Source of the DNA: Hawksworthiomyces lignivorus
Taxonomy: Eukaryota > Ascomycota > Sordariomycetes > Ophiostomatales > Ophiostomataceae
DNA length: 64,000 bases
Direction: 5' to 3'
Assembly (NCBI GenBank): GCA_002917075.1
Contig: NTMA01000124.1
Location: 42,513-106,512 of the forward strand
Shown here: positions 43,964 to 53,712 of the stretch, piece by piece
Layout: the number at the start of each line of letters is the position of its first letter
Position numbering within the stretch: position 1 is the stretch's first letter
Position numbers and translations under genes: made by a program
Notes under the pieces: model-generated
The model's input: only the letters and a program-made list of their open reading frames with translations
Told to the model about the DNA's origin: nothing
The model's database searches: none

Positions 43964-44951
43964 ACGAACAGGATATGTGCATGCATCATATGGACGAGGA
44001 ACATGCTGGGAAAAGGAGATGCCACTGGTCAGTCTTGGGGATAAGCTGCATTGCAGGTAAAGAAATATCTAGAGTACAGGGAGAGACCATAAGTCCGCAC
44101 ACTCGACCCGCAATCCTCCCGCATACTAGCGAAAAGGCCCCTTGCCTCGGGCTCACCCGAACCCGAACCGAAATAGCAGCATTCTAATTCCATAAGTTGG
44201 CAGAAATTACTCCGTACTCAGTCTCAGCCTACAAATTAAAGACGCGATTGCTTTTGTGGAAAAGTGAAACTATCTTAAGGGCTGAAAGTTTACTTTTTTT
44301 ATGGGCCAAAAGGGATTTTCGGTTGCAACGATTTACATTGATATGCCGGCGTACGTTTGTTGTTCCAAGTATTTATGGGTCGCCCAGTGAGCGTTCATCC
44401 AATTATATTGTGTTGTCTCGGCAAAAAAGTAAACTTTTAGTCCTTAAGGGGATTGCCGGTTTGATGTCAGCTCGCTTTTGACAAGAGCGCCTTGTTGATC
44501 ACATCCAAACTGGTAGAACTCTATGTTTTAGTAGTACATGGTATTTCAAACCCAGCGTTAAGCTATTTACGGTATGGCGACTGTTTGGGGTAGCGTAGGT
44601 TCCAGGCTATCATCATCTCTCAACTCATGTTTTAGACAAGGCCAATAGAACATATACGTGCAAGGTTTTGGCCGATCTTGGCGGACCGAAGATGGCCGAT
44701 ATATCGGAATATCCCTGCCGGAATGACGTTGATGCGCATGGGAGGCCTAGACTCAGCCAATGGGTATACCAACTTGGAAGGAGATGAGGAGCAGGATAAA
44801 ACCTATTAAGATAGACAGCTCATCGAGATATCTGCTGGCCACTCCGTAACTTCTGAAAGCTTAAAATAGATGTCAATTATTTCTGACAGATCCGTTGACC
44901 TTTTTATTTATTCATTTTTTTCCATTTCCAACCCAATTCTTGTGCTTCAGT
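43964..44951. promoter_or_regulatory. Divergent promoter, MFS / NRPS-like gene
   Basis: Almost 1 kb between two divergent starts. It contains TACTCCGTAC at 44208-44217 and a 12-bp palindrome CCGATATATCGG at 44696-44707. The triplets point outward with six bases between (CCG-N6-CGG), a form used by some Zn2Cys6 factors. No gene is supported. Confidence 0.55.
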
Positions 44952-47405
44952 ATGCCAACCTTTTTTGAGCTCCCTGAGGTGCCAAGCCTGAACCTTCATC
45001 CTTGTCTTATCAAAGCCTCAATACCTTCTGATGGCTTAGATAGTAAGGTATCGGTATCTCGTAACACTGTGTTTGCACCAATAAATGGACGATGGAATGC
45101 TACGGAGTTGTGGCTTAATATGCAAGGTGTGAGCCTGCCTGCTATACTCAAAGCAGCCTGGGCACTTACACTACAGTGCTACGTGGCTTCGGAGGTCATC
45201 TGTTTTGAGTATCACGGGCCCGGGAAGAAAGCTGGCACGAATGGGTTTTCCAATGGCGTCCCAGTGCCTGGCTCTATGCTTTGTATTCTCCGCCTGGATG
45301 AATCAGAACACCTCATGGACTTTTTGAAACGGGCGAACCGTGTCCCCGTAACTCTCGATGCTTTCGTTCCAAAACGAGATGAGATCCTCTTTGTTTCTCC
45401 AGTCCCGGTCAACCGGAAGTGGAATTCCGAGATTCGATTCGAAGACGGATCCCCGTCTCGATATACATCATTGGGACACGAGGTACAATTTGCGTTGAAT
45501 AGTTACGTGTTTGTTGAGCAGGGTTATGCTAACATGGTGCTCCAGTTGGACGTCTCCGTCACAGTTTCTAAAACCTCAACTGGCCGACTCTCCACGAAAC
45601 TGGAATACTCGACCAGTGTCATTGACAAGTGTCTGGCTAGCAGTATCCTCGATACTTTTGGGTATATTCTGACGGACATGCTGACGGATCCGCACATGCC
45701 CATCCGCCAAATTGACGTCTGCTCTCCTCGAGACCGGCAGTTCATCCAGGGCGTCACGGAAACTATTGCTCCCGCTGAAAATAGCCTAGTGCATGAGATA
45801 ATAGCTCGCCAGTGCCGCATAAGCCCCGGCCGGACGGCCGTATGCAGCTATGAGGGCGATCTCACCTACGCGGAGCTCGACGATCTGTCATGCCGCTTGG
45901 CGCACCACCTTGTCGGACTGGGCGTTCAAAATGGAAGCTATGTCTTCAGCTGCTTTGAAAAGTCCATGTGGGCCATCGTGGCTCGGCTGGCCATTCTCCG
46001 TGCTGGTGGCGCCTATGTATCAGTCCATGCCGCTAGCCCCCCGGGCTACTTGAGCGCCGTCGTGCAGCGCACCGCTTGCAAGCTGTTTGTCACGACGCCA
46101 AAGTATCATGCTGAGTTTACACCGTACGTGGACACTGTTCTCCCTATCACGGCCGAGTTCATCCGTTCCTTGCCTCGGTATGAGAACCCCCCCGTGCTAT
46201 CCATGCATGCCGACAACGCCTGTCTCGTGCTCTTCACATCCGGAAGCACCGGTGTGCCCAAGGGCATCATACAGACGCACCAGTCCTATGCCACGGCCAC
46301 GCTTCAATACATTGACAAACTCGGCCTGGGGCCCCACACGCGATTTTTCCACTTTGACGACTACAACTTCGACATTAGCAATATTGAGTTCATGGCGCCG
46401 CTCTTTACTGGAGGTTGCTGCTGCGTGCCCAATCCGGATAAGTCAGTGGAGAGCATTGTCGCTTGCATAAACCAACTGCGAGCCAATATCCTCTTCCTGA
46501 CGCCGACGTTCGCCGTGCACGTCGACCCAGCATCGGTGCCCCACCTAGAGATACTGTGCGTGGGCGGCGAGCTGATGCCCAGAGACCTGGTTGCCAAATG
46601 GGCCGCCAGCAACACCAAGCTGGTCAACCAGTACGGGATGGGCGAGGTCGCCGTGTGCTGCACCCTCAACAGCAAGCCGTGCCCAGAGGCCCACGACAAT
46701 GTGGGGCGCCCGGCCTGTGGTGCTGTGTGGGTGGTCGACCCCTCGTCACCTGACCGCTTGATGCCTGTCGGCGCCGTCGGCGAGCTGCTCATGGAGGGCC
46801 CGCACCTGTCGCTCCGCTACTTAGACCAGGCTGCTATGCAGACTCGCTCTGAGGCAGTGTTCGTCAACCAAGCTCCCGACTGGCTGGCCGAGCTTCATCC
46901 GCACCGCTCTGCTACCGCTCGGCTGTATCGCTCCGGTGACCTAGGCCGTCTCCTCCACAATGGGACCATCCAGCACCTTGGCCGCAAAGACACTATGCTC
47001 AAGCTAGATGGGTGTCGCGTCGAAGCTCTTGAGGTGGAGATGCAGATCCGAAAATGCCTAGGGCCAGAGGATGCTGTCATTGTCGACCTGCTCGGCGCCA
47101 TTGACGGTGTTGCTGACCCCGCCCTGACCGCGTATTTGTATCTGCACCACCATCCGTGCAGTATCAGAACGCCACCCAAAGGTGACCCCACGCTGTTCGA
47201 TGCCGAGAAAGATGAAGTCACTCAAGAAACGATTGACAAGATCAAGCGGACCATCAGCTACAACTTACCGTCGTATATGGTGCCTACGCGCTGGTTTTTG
47301 GTGACCTTTATTCTTAAAACGCCGTCAAATAAGACGGACCGCAAGAGGTTCCATATGGTAGGTCAAAAGATGTTCATGCAAGACCGCCAATTGGTGGTCG
47401 CTTAA
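44952..47405 (+). CDS. NRPS-like protein: partial condensation + adenylation domain, no carrier domain
   Basis: Adenylate-forming enzyme that should activate an amino or aryl acid with ATP. Single exon, 817 residues from the ATG at 44952; an earlier ATG at 44895 adds a poor hydrophobic leader. Residues about 20-265 look like the second half of a condensation domain without the HHxxxDG site. Then come A-domain cores: LTYAELDDLSCRLA, LAILRAGGAYV, LVLFTSGSTGVPKG (about residue 425), FDDYNFDISNIEF, NQYGMGEVAVCC (about 557), YRSGDLGR (about 658), LGRKDTMLKLDGCRVEALEVE and PSNKTDRKRF with the A10 Lys (about 790). The protein stops right after A10: there is no GGxS carrier motif, thioesterase or reductase. 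It could be a stand-alone A enzyme acting on a partner carrier, or the stump of a longer NRPS. Confidence 0.88.
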   Translation: MPTFFELPEVPSLNLHPCLIKASIPSDGLDSKVSVSRNTVFAPINGRWNATELWLNMQGVSLPAILKAAWALTLQCYVASEVICFEYHGPGKKAGTNGFSNGVPVPGSMLCILRLDESEHLMDFLKRANRVPVTLDAFVPKRDEILFVSPVPVNRKWNSEIRFEDGSPSRYTSLGHEVQFALNSYVFVEQGYANMVLQLDVSVTVSKTSTGRLSTKLEYSTSVIDKCLASSILDTFGYILTDMLTDPHMPIRQIDVCSPRDRQFIQGVTETIAPAENSLVHEIIARQCRISPGRTAVCSYEGDLTYAELDDLSCRLAHHLVGLGVQNGSYVFSCFEKSMWAIVARLAILRAGGAYVSVHAASPPGYLSAVVQRTACKLFVTTPKYHAEFTPYVDTVLPITAEFIRSLPRYENPPVLSMHADNACLVLFTSGSTGVPKGIIQTHQSYATATLQYIDKLGLGPHTRFFHFDDYNFDISNIEFMAPLFTGGCCCVPNPDKSVESIVACINQLRANILFLTPTFAVHVDPASVPHLEILCVGGELMPRDLVAKWAASNTKLVNQYGMGEVAVCCTLNSKPCPEAHDNVGRPACGAVWVVDPSSPDRLMPVGAVGELLMEGPHLSLRYLDQAAMQTRSEAVFVNQAPDWLAELHPHRSATARLYRSGDLGRLLHNGTIQHLGRKDTMLKLDGCRVEALEVEMQIRKCLGPEDAVIVDLLGAIDGVADPALTAYLYLHHHPCSIRTPPKGDPTLFDAEKDEVTQETIDKIKRTISYNLPSYMVPTRWFLVTFILKTPSNKTDRKRFHMVGQKMFMQDRQLVVA

Positions 47406-47639
47406 TATCAAAAGCAAATGGAAAGAGTTTAGATATGATGTATATAATAGCTTAATTATCTCGCTACAATAATCTTTAGGTTGCTTGTTTTCCACATCCC
47501 TTAGTATACGAATCTTCTGAATAATATGGACTAGGAGGAAGTACATGAACTGATTTGTAAGATCTTTGTTGGGTCTGTAAAAGTTGGCAGCACTTCTTCC
47601 TTCCCCGGCGCTACGGATTACGGTAAATACGGCACGTTT

Positions 47640-48014
47640 TCCGCAACACAAGACTCCGCCTTTTGTCTAGCAACTCCCAGCTCTACTTATGGATCGTCGG
47701 AAAAACCGAAGGTTCTAAAATTAATGAGACACCGAGATTTGCCTAGCCAGCTGCCGCGCAGATCAAGTAGACCCTCTCCTGAATATCACTCTTCGTTTCC
47801 ACCCACTGTCATAGTCCATGGCGAAGAAGACAATATGGTCATTAGTGACCTGAGTAAAAATCTTCTGGCGACCTTGCGCCAGGCGGGTGTCAAGAGTAAA
47901 CTGATCTTGGTACCGGGTGAGGGTCACACATTTGCAGCTGGCATTTCGGTTGGTTCTCTGACGTGGAAGGCACAGAGAAGAGGCTTCTACTTTCTAGAAA
48001 GTTTATTGGAGTGA
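47640..48014 (+). pseudogene. Alpha/beta-hydrolase C-terminal fragment
   Basis: From about 47770 the + strand reads PPTVIVHGEEDNMV, ..LLATLRQAGVKSKLILVPGEGHTF and ..FYFLESLLE before a stop. The acid (Asp in EEDNMV) and His (GEGHTF) positions of an alpha/beta-hydrolase C-terminal third are present. The catalytic Ser and the N-terminal two thirds are missing upstream. It lies just after the NRPS-like gene, as hydrolases often do in metabolite clusters. A relic, unless an unseen upstream exon exists. Confidence 0.6.
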
Positions 48015-48437
48015 CATCTTGTAGAGAAATTAAAAATAGAAACCTTGCGCGGCCATTCAATTTAACCGTGCTGTCAAATGTAAGACACACTACAACAATA
48101 CCGTTTACTTCCCACTCAATCTTATGAGGATCAGTGGCACAAAACGATATTACCTACTTAGCCCTACAGACCATGAGTGAGCATGATAATATGTGTGCAA
48201 CAGAAGCCTACGGTGATTAGGGAGGCGATAATAAAGCCTATAGGCTCTACTATTACACCGATAACATAACTACAAAAAACTGCCGACTCACGAAACTCGA
48301 GACGGAATACAAAAGCTGCTCCGTTAATATTTTTGTCCTAGCAGCCACTAATACGGTAGAAAATAAGACATTAAGTCTTCTCGGAATTTCCGAAGACATA
48401 GAATTAAAGACCACCGAAGCCACATTTCCGAAGAATA

Positions 48438-49736
48438 ATGAAACAGGCACTCTACACGCGAGCGAGAGAGCTTGACGTCCAATTTGCGCTCGGTGAGCGG
48501 GTTGTTGCGCTTGACACACACCGTAACCGACCTCTACTGATGACGGCTGCTGGCAAAACATTCACTGCTGACCTTGTCGTTGCCGTTGACGGGTTGTGGT
48601 CGCAATGCCGCGAGACGCTACTAGGCTATGCGTTGGAGCCAAAACCTACTGGCGACTTAGCCTACCGAATTGTGCTGACGACTGACGAAATCCCTGACGA
48701 GGAGTTGCGCCAGTGGGTGCTCCATGCCAAAGTTCACTTCTGGATCGGCCCGGGTGCACACGTCGTCGGTTACTCACTGAAAGGCGGCAGTATGTATAAC
48801 CTAGTGCTCCTCTGTCCTGACACGCTTCCAGACAAGGTGTCGAAAGAGTCGGCTTCGGTGGAAGAAATGCGTGAGCTGTTCTCGTCATGGGATCCAATGT
48901 GAGTTTCTCATTCGCATCATTATTGGAGAGAGTTCTAATCATGAGCAGACTGCAAAAAATTCCTCAGCTATGTAAAACAAGTCGACAAATGGAAATTAAT
49001 GCACAGTGAGATGGTCTGCTGCTTATTTCTTGTCACTACGACTTCTATTGACGCTCATTGAAGTAGATACTCTTCCAAGATGGGTGAACGAAGAAGGCAA
49101 CCTCGTATTCATGTATGCCAGATAGAGACCGTCTTTTAGAAACGGTTGCTCGGCACCCTATCCCTATTAAGAGGTCCGCTTCTAAATGCCTCCTTGCTAA
49201 TCAGGAGACGACATGTGCCAGAGGAGATGCTTGCCACCCCATGCTACCATATTTGGCACAAGGAGCAAACCCGTCGCTAGAAGATGGCGCTGTCCTGGGA
49301 ACGCTGTTGTCGCACTTCAGGAAACGCTCCGAGTTGAATGAGGCTCTGCATATATATGAAGCTCTGCGAAAGGAACGAGGAGAAGCAATTGTTCGAGAGA
49401 CGTTTAACCAGGTTCGTGTACATTGCACCAAAATAACGTACACGTGAACTTCAGCTAATGTGTTTATTGGCTAGAGAGACGATTTCCACCATCCAGATGG
49501 CGAGGAAGAAAAGGCACGAAATGACGTCTTGGGTGCTGGATTGTGCTGGAACCCGCCACGTCCGTTTCCCAGCCGGTGGTGAGTAGTCACACTGACGTTA
49601 TGCTAGACACAATTAGGACTTTCAGTTTAATTTTATTATTTCAAATAGGAACTGTCGGAAGGTGCAGCCATGGCTGTATGGATACGACGCAATTGGAGTA
49701 ACAGAGAATGCATTGGTAAATAATGCACAGAGCTAA
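48438..49736 (+). pseudogene. FAD-dependent monooxygenase (salicylate-hydroxylase-like), N-terminus missing
   Basis: The readable part starts mid-protein: MKQALYTRARELDVQFALG, VVAVDGLWSQCRETLLG, and on through introns to FLSYVKQVDKW, LPRWVNEEGNLVFIGDACHPM (the second FAD motif GD...P), LPYLAQGANPSLEDGAVLG and ending PWLYGYDAIGVTENA. Normal relatives have about 110 residues before this, with the GxGxxG dinucleotide fold; no such coding is seen in the 420 bp upstream. Four or five introns with sound GT-AG ends keep the rest readable, so the loss looks like a 5' truncation rather than general decay. Without the N-terminal FAD motif it cannot work as a flavoenzyme. Confidence 0.7.
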
Positions 49737-50218
49737 GTTGACAGCCTTTGTCAATTGAATTCGAAAATTAAATACACTGCTATTCTCTCTTCTTCACGCT
49801 GTACCTGGAGTGGCAAATAAAAGTTCACGTGGATAATATGTAATACAATGTTCGGGCATGATAATATGGATTCGTGACGACGCTACTGTATCCTGTTGCT
49901 GTCTTTGTGGGCTCGTTCGAGTTTCAGGACATGTGACGAGTTATAGATGGTTGAATTTACTGTTAATTATATCTTGAACAGAGTTAAATCCAATAACTAA
50001 CAACAGAATTGAGACAGATGGACTATGCGGCTGCCATTCAGCAGCGACCGCGGTGTCGTTTCTCGTTGTTGTTCAGTGAAAAATGAAGAGCACTCACTAA
50101 ACGGAACTATGTACCTAACCTTACTTGGCAGAGCGGAAGATTAAAGCAGATCTTCAGACTACATTCAGCCACGATCAGCTACTAAAGATGATCCACAGGC
50201 AGCGAAGCTTCATCGACC
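49737..50218. other. Intergenic before tRNA
   Basis: AT-rich; no gene features seen between the monooxygenase remnant and the tRNA gene. Confidence 0.5.
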
Positions 50219-50289
50219 GCGTCGGTGGTTTAGTGGTAAAATCTGTCGTTGCCATCGACAGGCCCCGGGTTCGATTCCCGGCCGACGCA
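50219..50289 (+). tRNA. tRNA-Gly (anticodon GCC)
   Basis: 71-nt cloverleaf without an intron. Acceptor stem GCGTCGG pairs with CCGACGC, with A as discriminator. The D arm has TAGTGG. The anticodon stem TGTCG/CGACA encloses TTGCCAT with anticodon GCC at 50251-50253. The T arm is CCGGG-TTCGATT-CCCGG. The internal Pol III promoters are visible: A box TGGTTTAGTGG (50226-50236) and B box GGTTCGATTCC (50268-50278). Confidence 0.97.
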
Positions 50290-50293
50290 CTTA

Positions 50294-50336
50294 TTTTACT
50301 CTCTTGCCTAAGAGGCTCCTTCTTTTTTTTTTTTTT
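50294..50336 (+). terminator. Pol III T-run terminators after tRNA-Gly
   Basis: A TTTT at 50294-50297 follows the tRNA by four bases, and a 14-T run at 50323-50336 is a strong back-up stop for Pol III. Confidence 0.75.
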
Positions 50337-50659
50337 ATTCTCAAAAGCTACTGCTACACAGGCCTCATGTCTGTAGACAGTAGTTTTTGCCTCAGGAGGT
50401 TCCTACTGTAGTATAGACGGCAGATAACCAGGACTGGCTGAAAAAGGGGTCAAACACAACAAAATGCTACTAGTCTAGTACAGGAATAGTGCCTGGATAC
50501 AACGGCTGTTGGGCTTTTATTTTGCCGGCTATAGCGGAAGCGGAGTTGAGTCAATCACAGACTGTGTCCCGCTGTCTCCGTTTGTTATCGTTCCCGTTTC
50601 CGCTTCACTCAGTCATTCTCCTTGCTACTAAATACTACATTCCCTTAAACAACCAAGAT

Positions 50660-53019
50660 ATGGATACGGATGCCGAATACGGGATCACAGAGCCGCTTGG
50701 CAACAGCACGAGTGAGCAAAGCTCTCCAATCGAGCCTATACGCCAGCACAGGAGGCAGCGTGTAGCTCGAGCTTGCGACTGGTGCAAGAGGTAAGGCAGA
50801 CGCAACAGCCACGTAGTTTCTCTGAAGAAATGTTAACACTGGCCGTCTTCTCTTTTTATTCAGGAGGAAGATACGTTGTTCGGGCAAACAGCCATGCGAT
50901 GTCTGCTCCAGGGATGCAAAAAGCTGTGTATATGCCGCACCATACAACCGGGGGCGCAGGCGGTCAAGAGCAATTGACTCCCATGGTTCAGCGGCTGTCC
51001 CTGTTCACCAGGGTTCGGAGACCATTTATCCACTCAGACACACCGGTGCCCATGTCGGCCATGTCGACAATCAACTGCGCCGAGAGCAACGGCAAGAGCA
51101 ACTCGGTTCCACTAGGGACATCTCGAGCATGACCGATGCAGCTGTAAGAGAGACATTGTCACGGGCATCAGTGGAACCTATTACCGATCTCCAAGGCCAC
51201 TATGTTGGACCAGCATCTGGTGTGTCTTTTCTTGCGCGCGTTCAGAAGCGTTTGCACAGCGGCGATCACGCCTCATCCAGCTTCACCTTCGGCGATGCGC
51301 CGCTACCAGAGTATGACCCAGTCCCTTCGGTCATGGTTTCACGCGAAGAATCCTTACGTCTTGTGCAGCGATTCTTCGACTTTACCATACCCATCGACAG
51401 ATATATTCCGCGGCAGACCATCGATAATTGGCTTGAAGAATTCCACGAAACTATGGGATCCATGAGGGATCCCGAAACTGCTCCAGCTCGATGTGCCGTC
51501 ATCTGGATGGTATTTGCTATGGCCCAAGAACATATGGCTGTAGATCCAAATGCAAGCTGTGATAAGAGGTATATTGAGGATACAAGCCGTTCATTTCACA
51601 TGATGATTCTCACTGACACAAGATAGCGCTCGCTACTTTCTCGCGGCCGATTACCAGCTCTCGAAGGAGCGGGGTACCGTGAGTTTGGCCAGTGTCCAGG
51701 TTCGCTTGTATCAATGCTTCTGGCTTCTGGCGCGATCGCGAGTGAATCACTGCTGGGGCTTGTTTGGAGTTGCAGCCAGACTTGCGTTGGCTTTAGGTCT
51801 CCACCGCAAGCGATCAAGCCGAATGGAAAGCAATTCCAGCCCAATTGACCTCGACTACTGCCGTAGAACATTTTGGAGCGCATACTGTCTCGATACCCAT
51901 CTGAGTCTCACGCTTGGCCGTCCAAGAATTTTTCACGACGAGGACATTGATCAAGAACTACCTTCCGGCGCGGAGAGTGGCGAACAAGCGAATGATCCGC
52001 TTTCACCCAGCGGCATATTTTCGTATTCCACCATGGCTTCGCCATTGGCATACTACAGGTAACGAAACGTTAGTGGTCAAGAATTTAAAAGATACTATTG
52101 TTAACTGATCAGGTTGCATCGTATCTTAAGCAGGATCCTCCACGATCTTTATTCCATCCGCCCTCTTTCTACGACAGAACAAATTTCGACAGCAGAAAAA
52201 TACGCACAACTTCTACAGGAATGGCGGCATGATGCCCCTCGGTTTCTGCAGCTAGATAGCAAAGATTGTCCACCCCTCATTCCAATTTTCCAGCGCCAGC
52301 GAGATGTTCTCAACCTCGTATATTGGCACTCGATCGTGGTGGTCTACCGGCCACTGCTACTGAAAATTGCAGGGCAGCAATCAGGCCGAGAAAGCCCGAC
52401 GTCTGCACCTGGCGAGTACAAGTCACGGATAGAAGGTGGCGTCAAGAAATGCCTCCAGGCGGCTATGTGCATTATTGATAGAGTCGATCAAATGTTTGAG
52501 GCTGGGAGAATGTTCCGATCATTTTGGGTATGGTGTTAAACACTCGGCTGGCATTGTGACTATCGCACAAATCGGTCTCTCTAACTTGAACAATTGCAGG
52601 GCACATGTTACTTTGGTTTTTCTGCCGCCGCTGTCCTCTTCGTTTACCTGATCCTACAGTCGTCTTTGCCTGCCGAGACTTACCAGGTGTATTTTGATGC
52701 TGCCACGCGTTATCAATCCAAGCTGTCTGGATTTGTCGAGAACGGCTCGTTAATCGCACGCTACTGCATTGTCCTTGAAGAACTGAAGCTCGAAGCCATA
52801 AGATTTGTCCAGGGGCAAAATCCGGGGGCTGCGGCAGATGTAGATGATACTACAGTCGTGTATAGCATGGATACTCTGACCGCAGATTACGCCAACGTTA
52901 TCGGTGCACCAGCGCCGTATGCAGACGGTGGGATCCAGGAGCCCGGATGTGCTCCTGCAGATCTTGCGACTTGGATGCAGTTTGAATCATTTGTAAGGAT
53001 GAAGACCCTTTTACCCTAA
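50660..53019 (+). CDS. Zn2Cys6 transcription factor with Fungal_trans domain
   Basis: Regulator of 700 residues from five exons (50660-50790, 50864-51568, 51627-52058, 52113-52527, 52600-53019), all phases agreeing. Intron 1 splits the cluster; joined it reads ACDWCKRRKIRCSGKQPC followed by DVCSRDAKSCVY, six Cys. The Fungal_trans region has RLVQRFFDFTIPIDRYI, ARYFLAADYQLSKERGTVSL, VRLYQCFWLLARSRVNHCWG, AARLALALGLHRKR and YCRRTFWSAYCLDTHLSLTLGRPRIF, strongly typical. Targets unknown. It sits between the tRNA and the carbohydrate block, and its 3' neighbour is a secreted hydrolase on the other strand, so a regulatory link to that block is possible but unproven. Confidence 0.92.
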
Positions 53020-53712
53020 GCCGGCATCATAGCTTCTGTTAGTTTAAAAGTCGAATTGACACGGAAATTCTAGGCTGTCCTTTCTTCAACAGGTTTTGAT
53101 CCATTCACGAGAAGTATATAATCTGACAGAGTTCCGCTATACGAAGTTACGAGTACAATTCTCGCCGTATTCGTCAGGTTATTTTTTTCTACAATGAATT
53201 CGTATTAAGCTATTGACCAAGAGCTAAAGCTTTTTCAGAGTGCTTCTCATTGTTACCCAGTTGCCCCGTGTCACGAAGGTCCAATGGGGTGGATAATGTA
53301 GTTTTTGTCACAATGATTCAGAGAAGAATCATGAGGGTGCCATCAGCTAGATCTACTATGTATATTACTATTACATGAACAAAACCTAGTTACTGCCAAT
53401 ACTTCGTGATCTTATGTCATTTACTTGTGAGGATGTTCTGTGATGCGGCTGCGACGGTATAGACGGCTATCATCAAAATAGTTAGCAGATGTGATTGAAC
53501 TATTAGTAGAGACGAGAATTTAATCACGTTCAAAATGCAGTGCACCATGAACAAAACAACTTGCTTCCCGGCCTAGATTATGAAGACAATAATGTGTAGT
53601 TTAATTTTCTGGTTATTGTGTTTCTACTTGATGTATTATACATGCTTAATGCAGAACAGTCCCACGATGGAGAACCAAAATTAATCTAACTGCTTTATGG
53701 TTTAGGATGTAC
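53020..53712. other. Intergenic between convergent genes
   Basis: About 690 bp of AT-rich 3' flanks of the transcription factor and the glycoside hydrolase. No feature seen. Confidence 0.5.
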
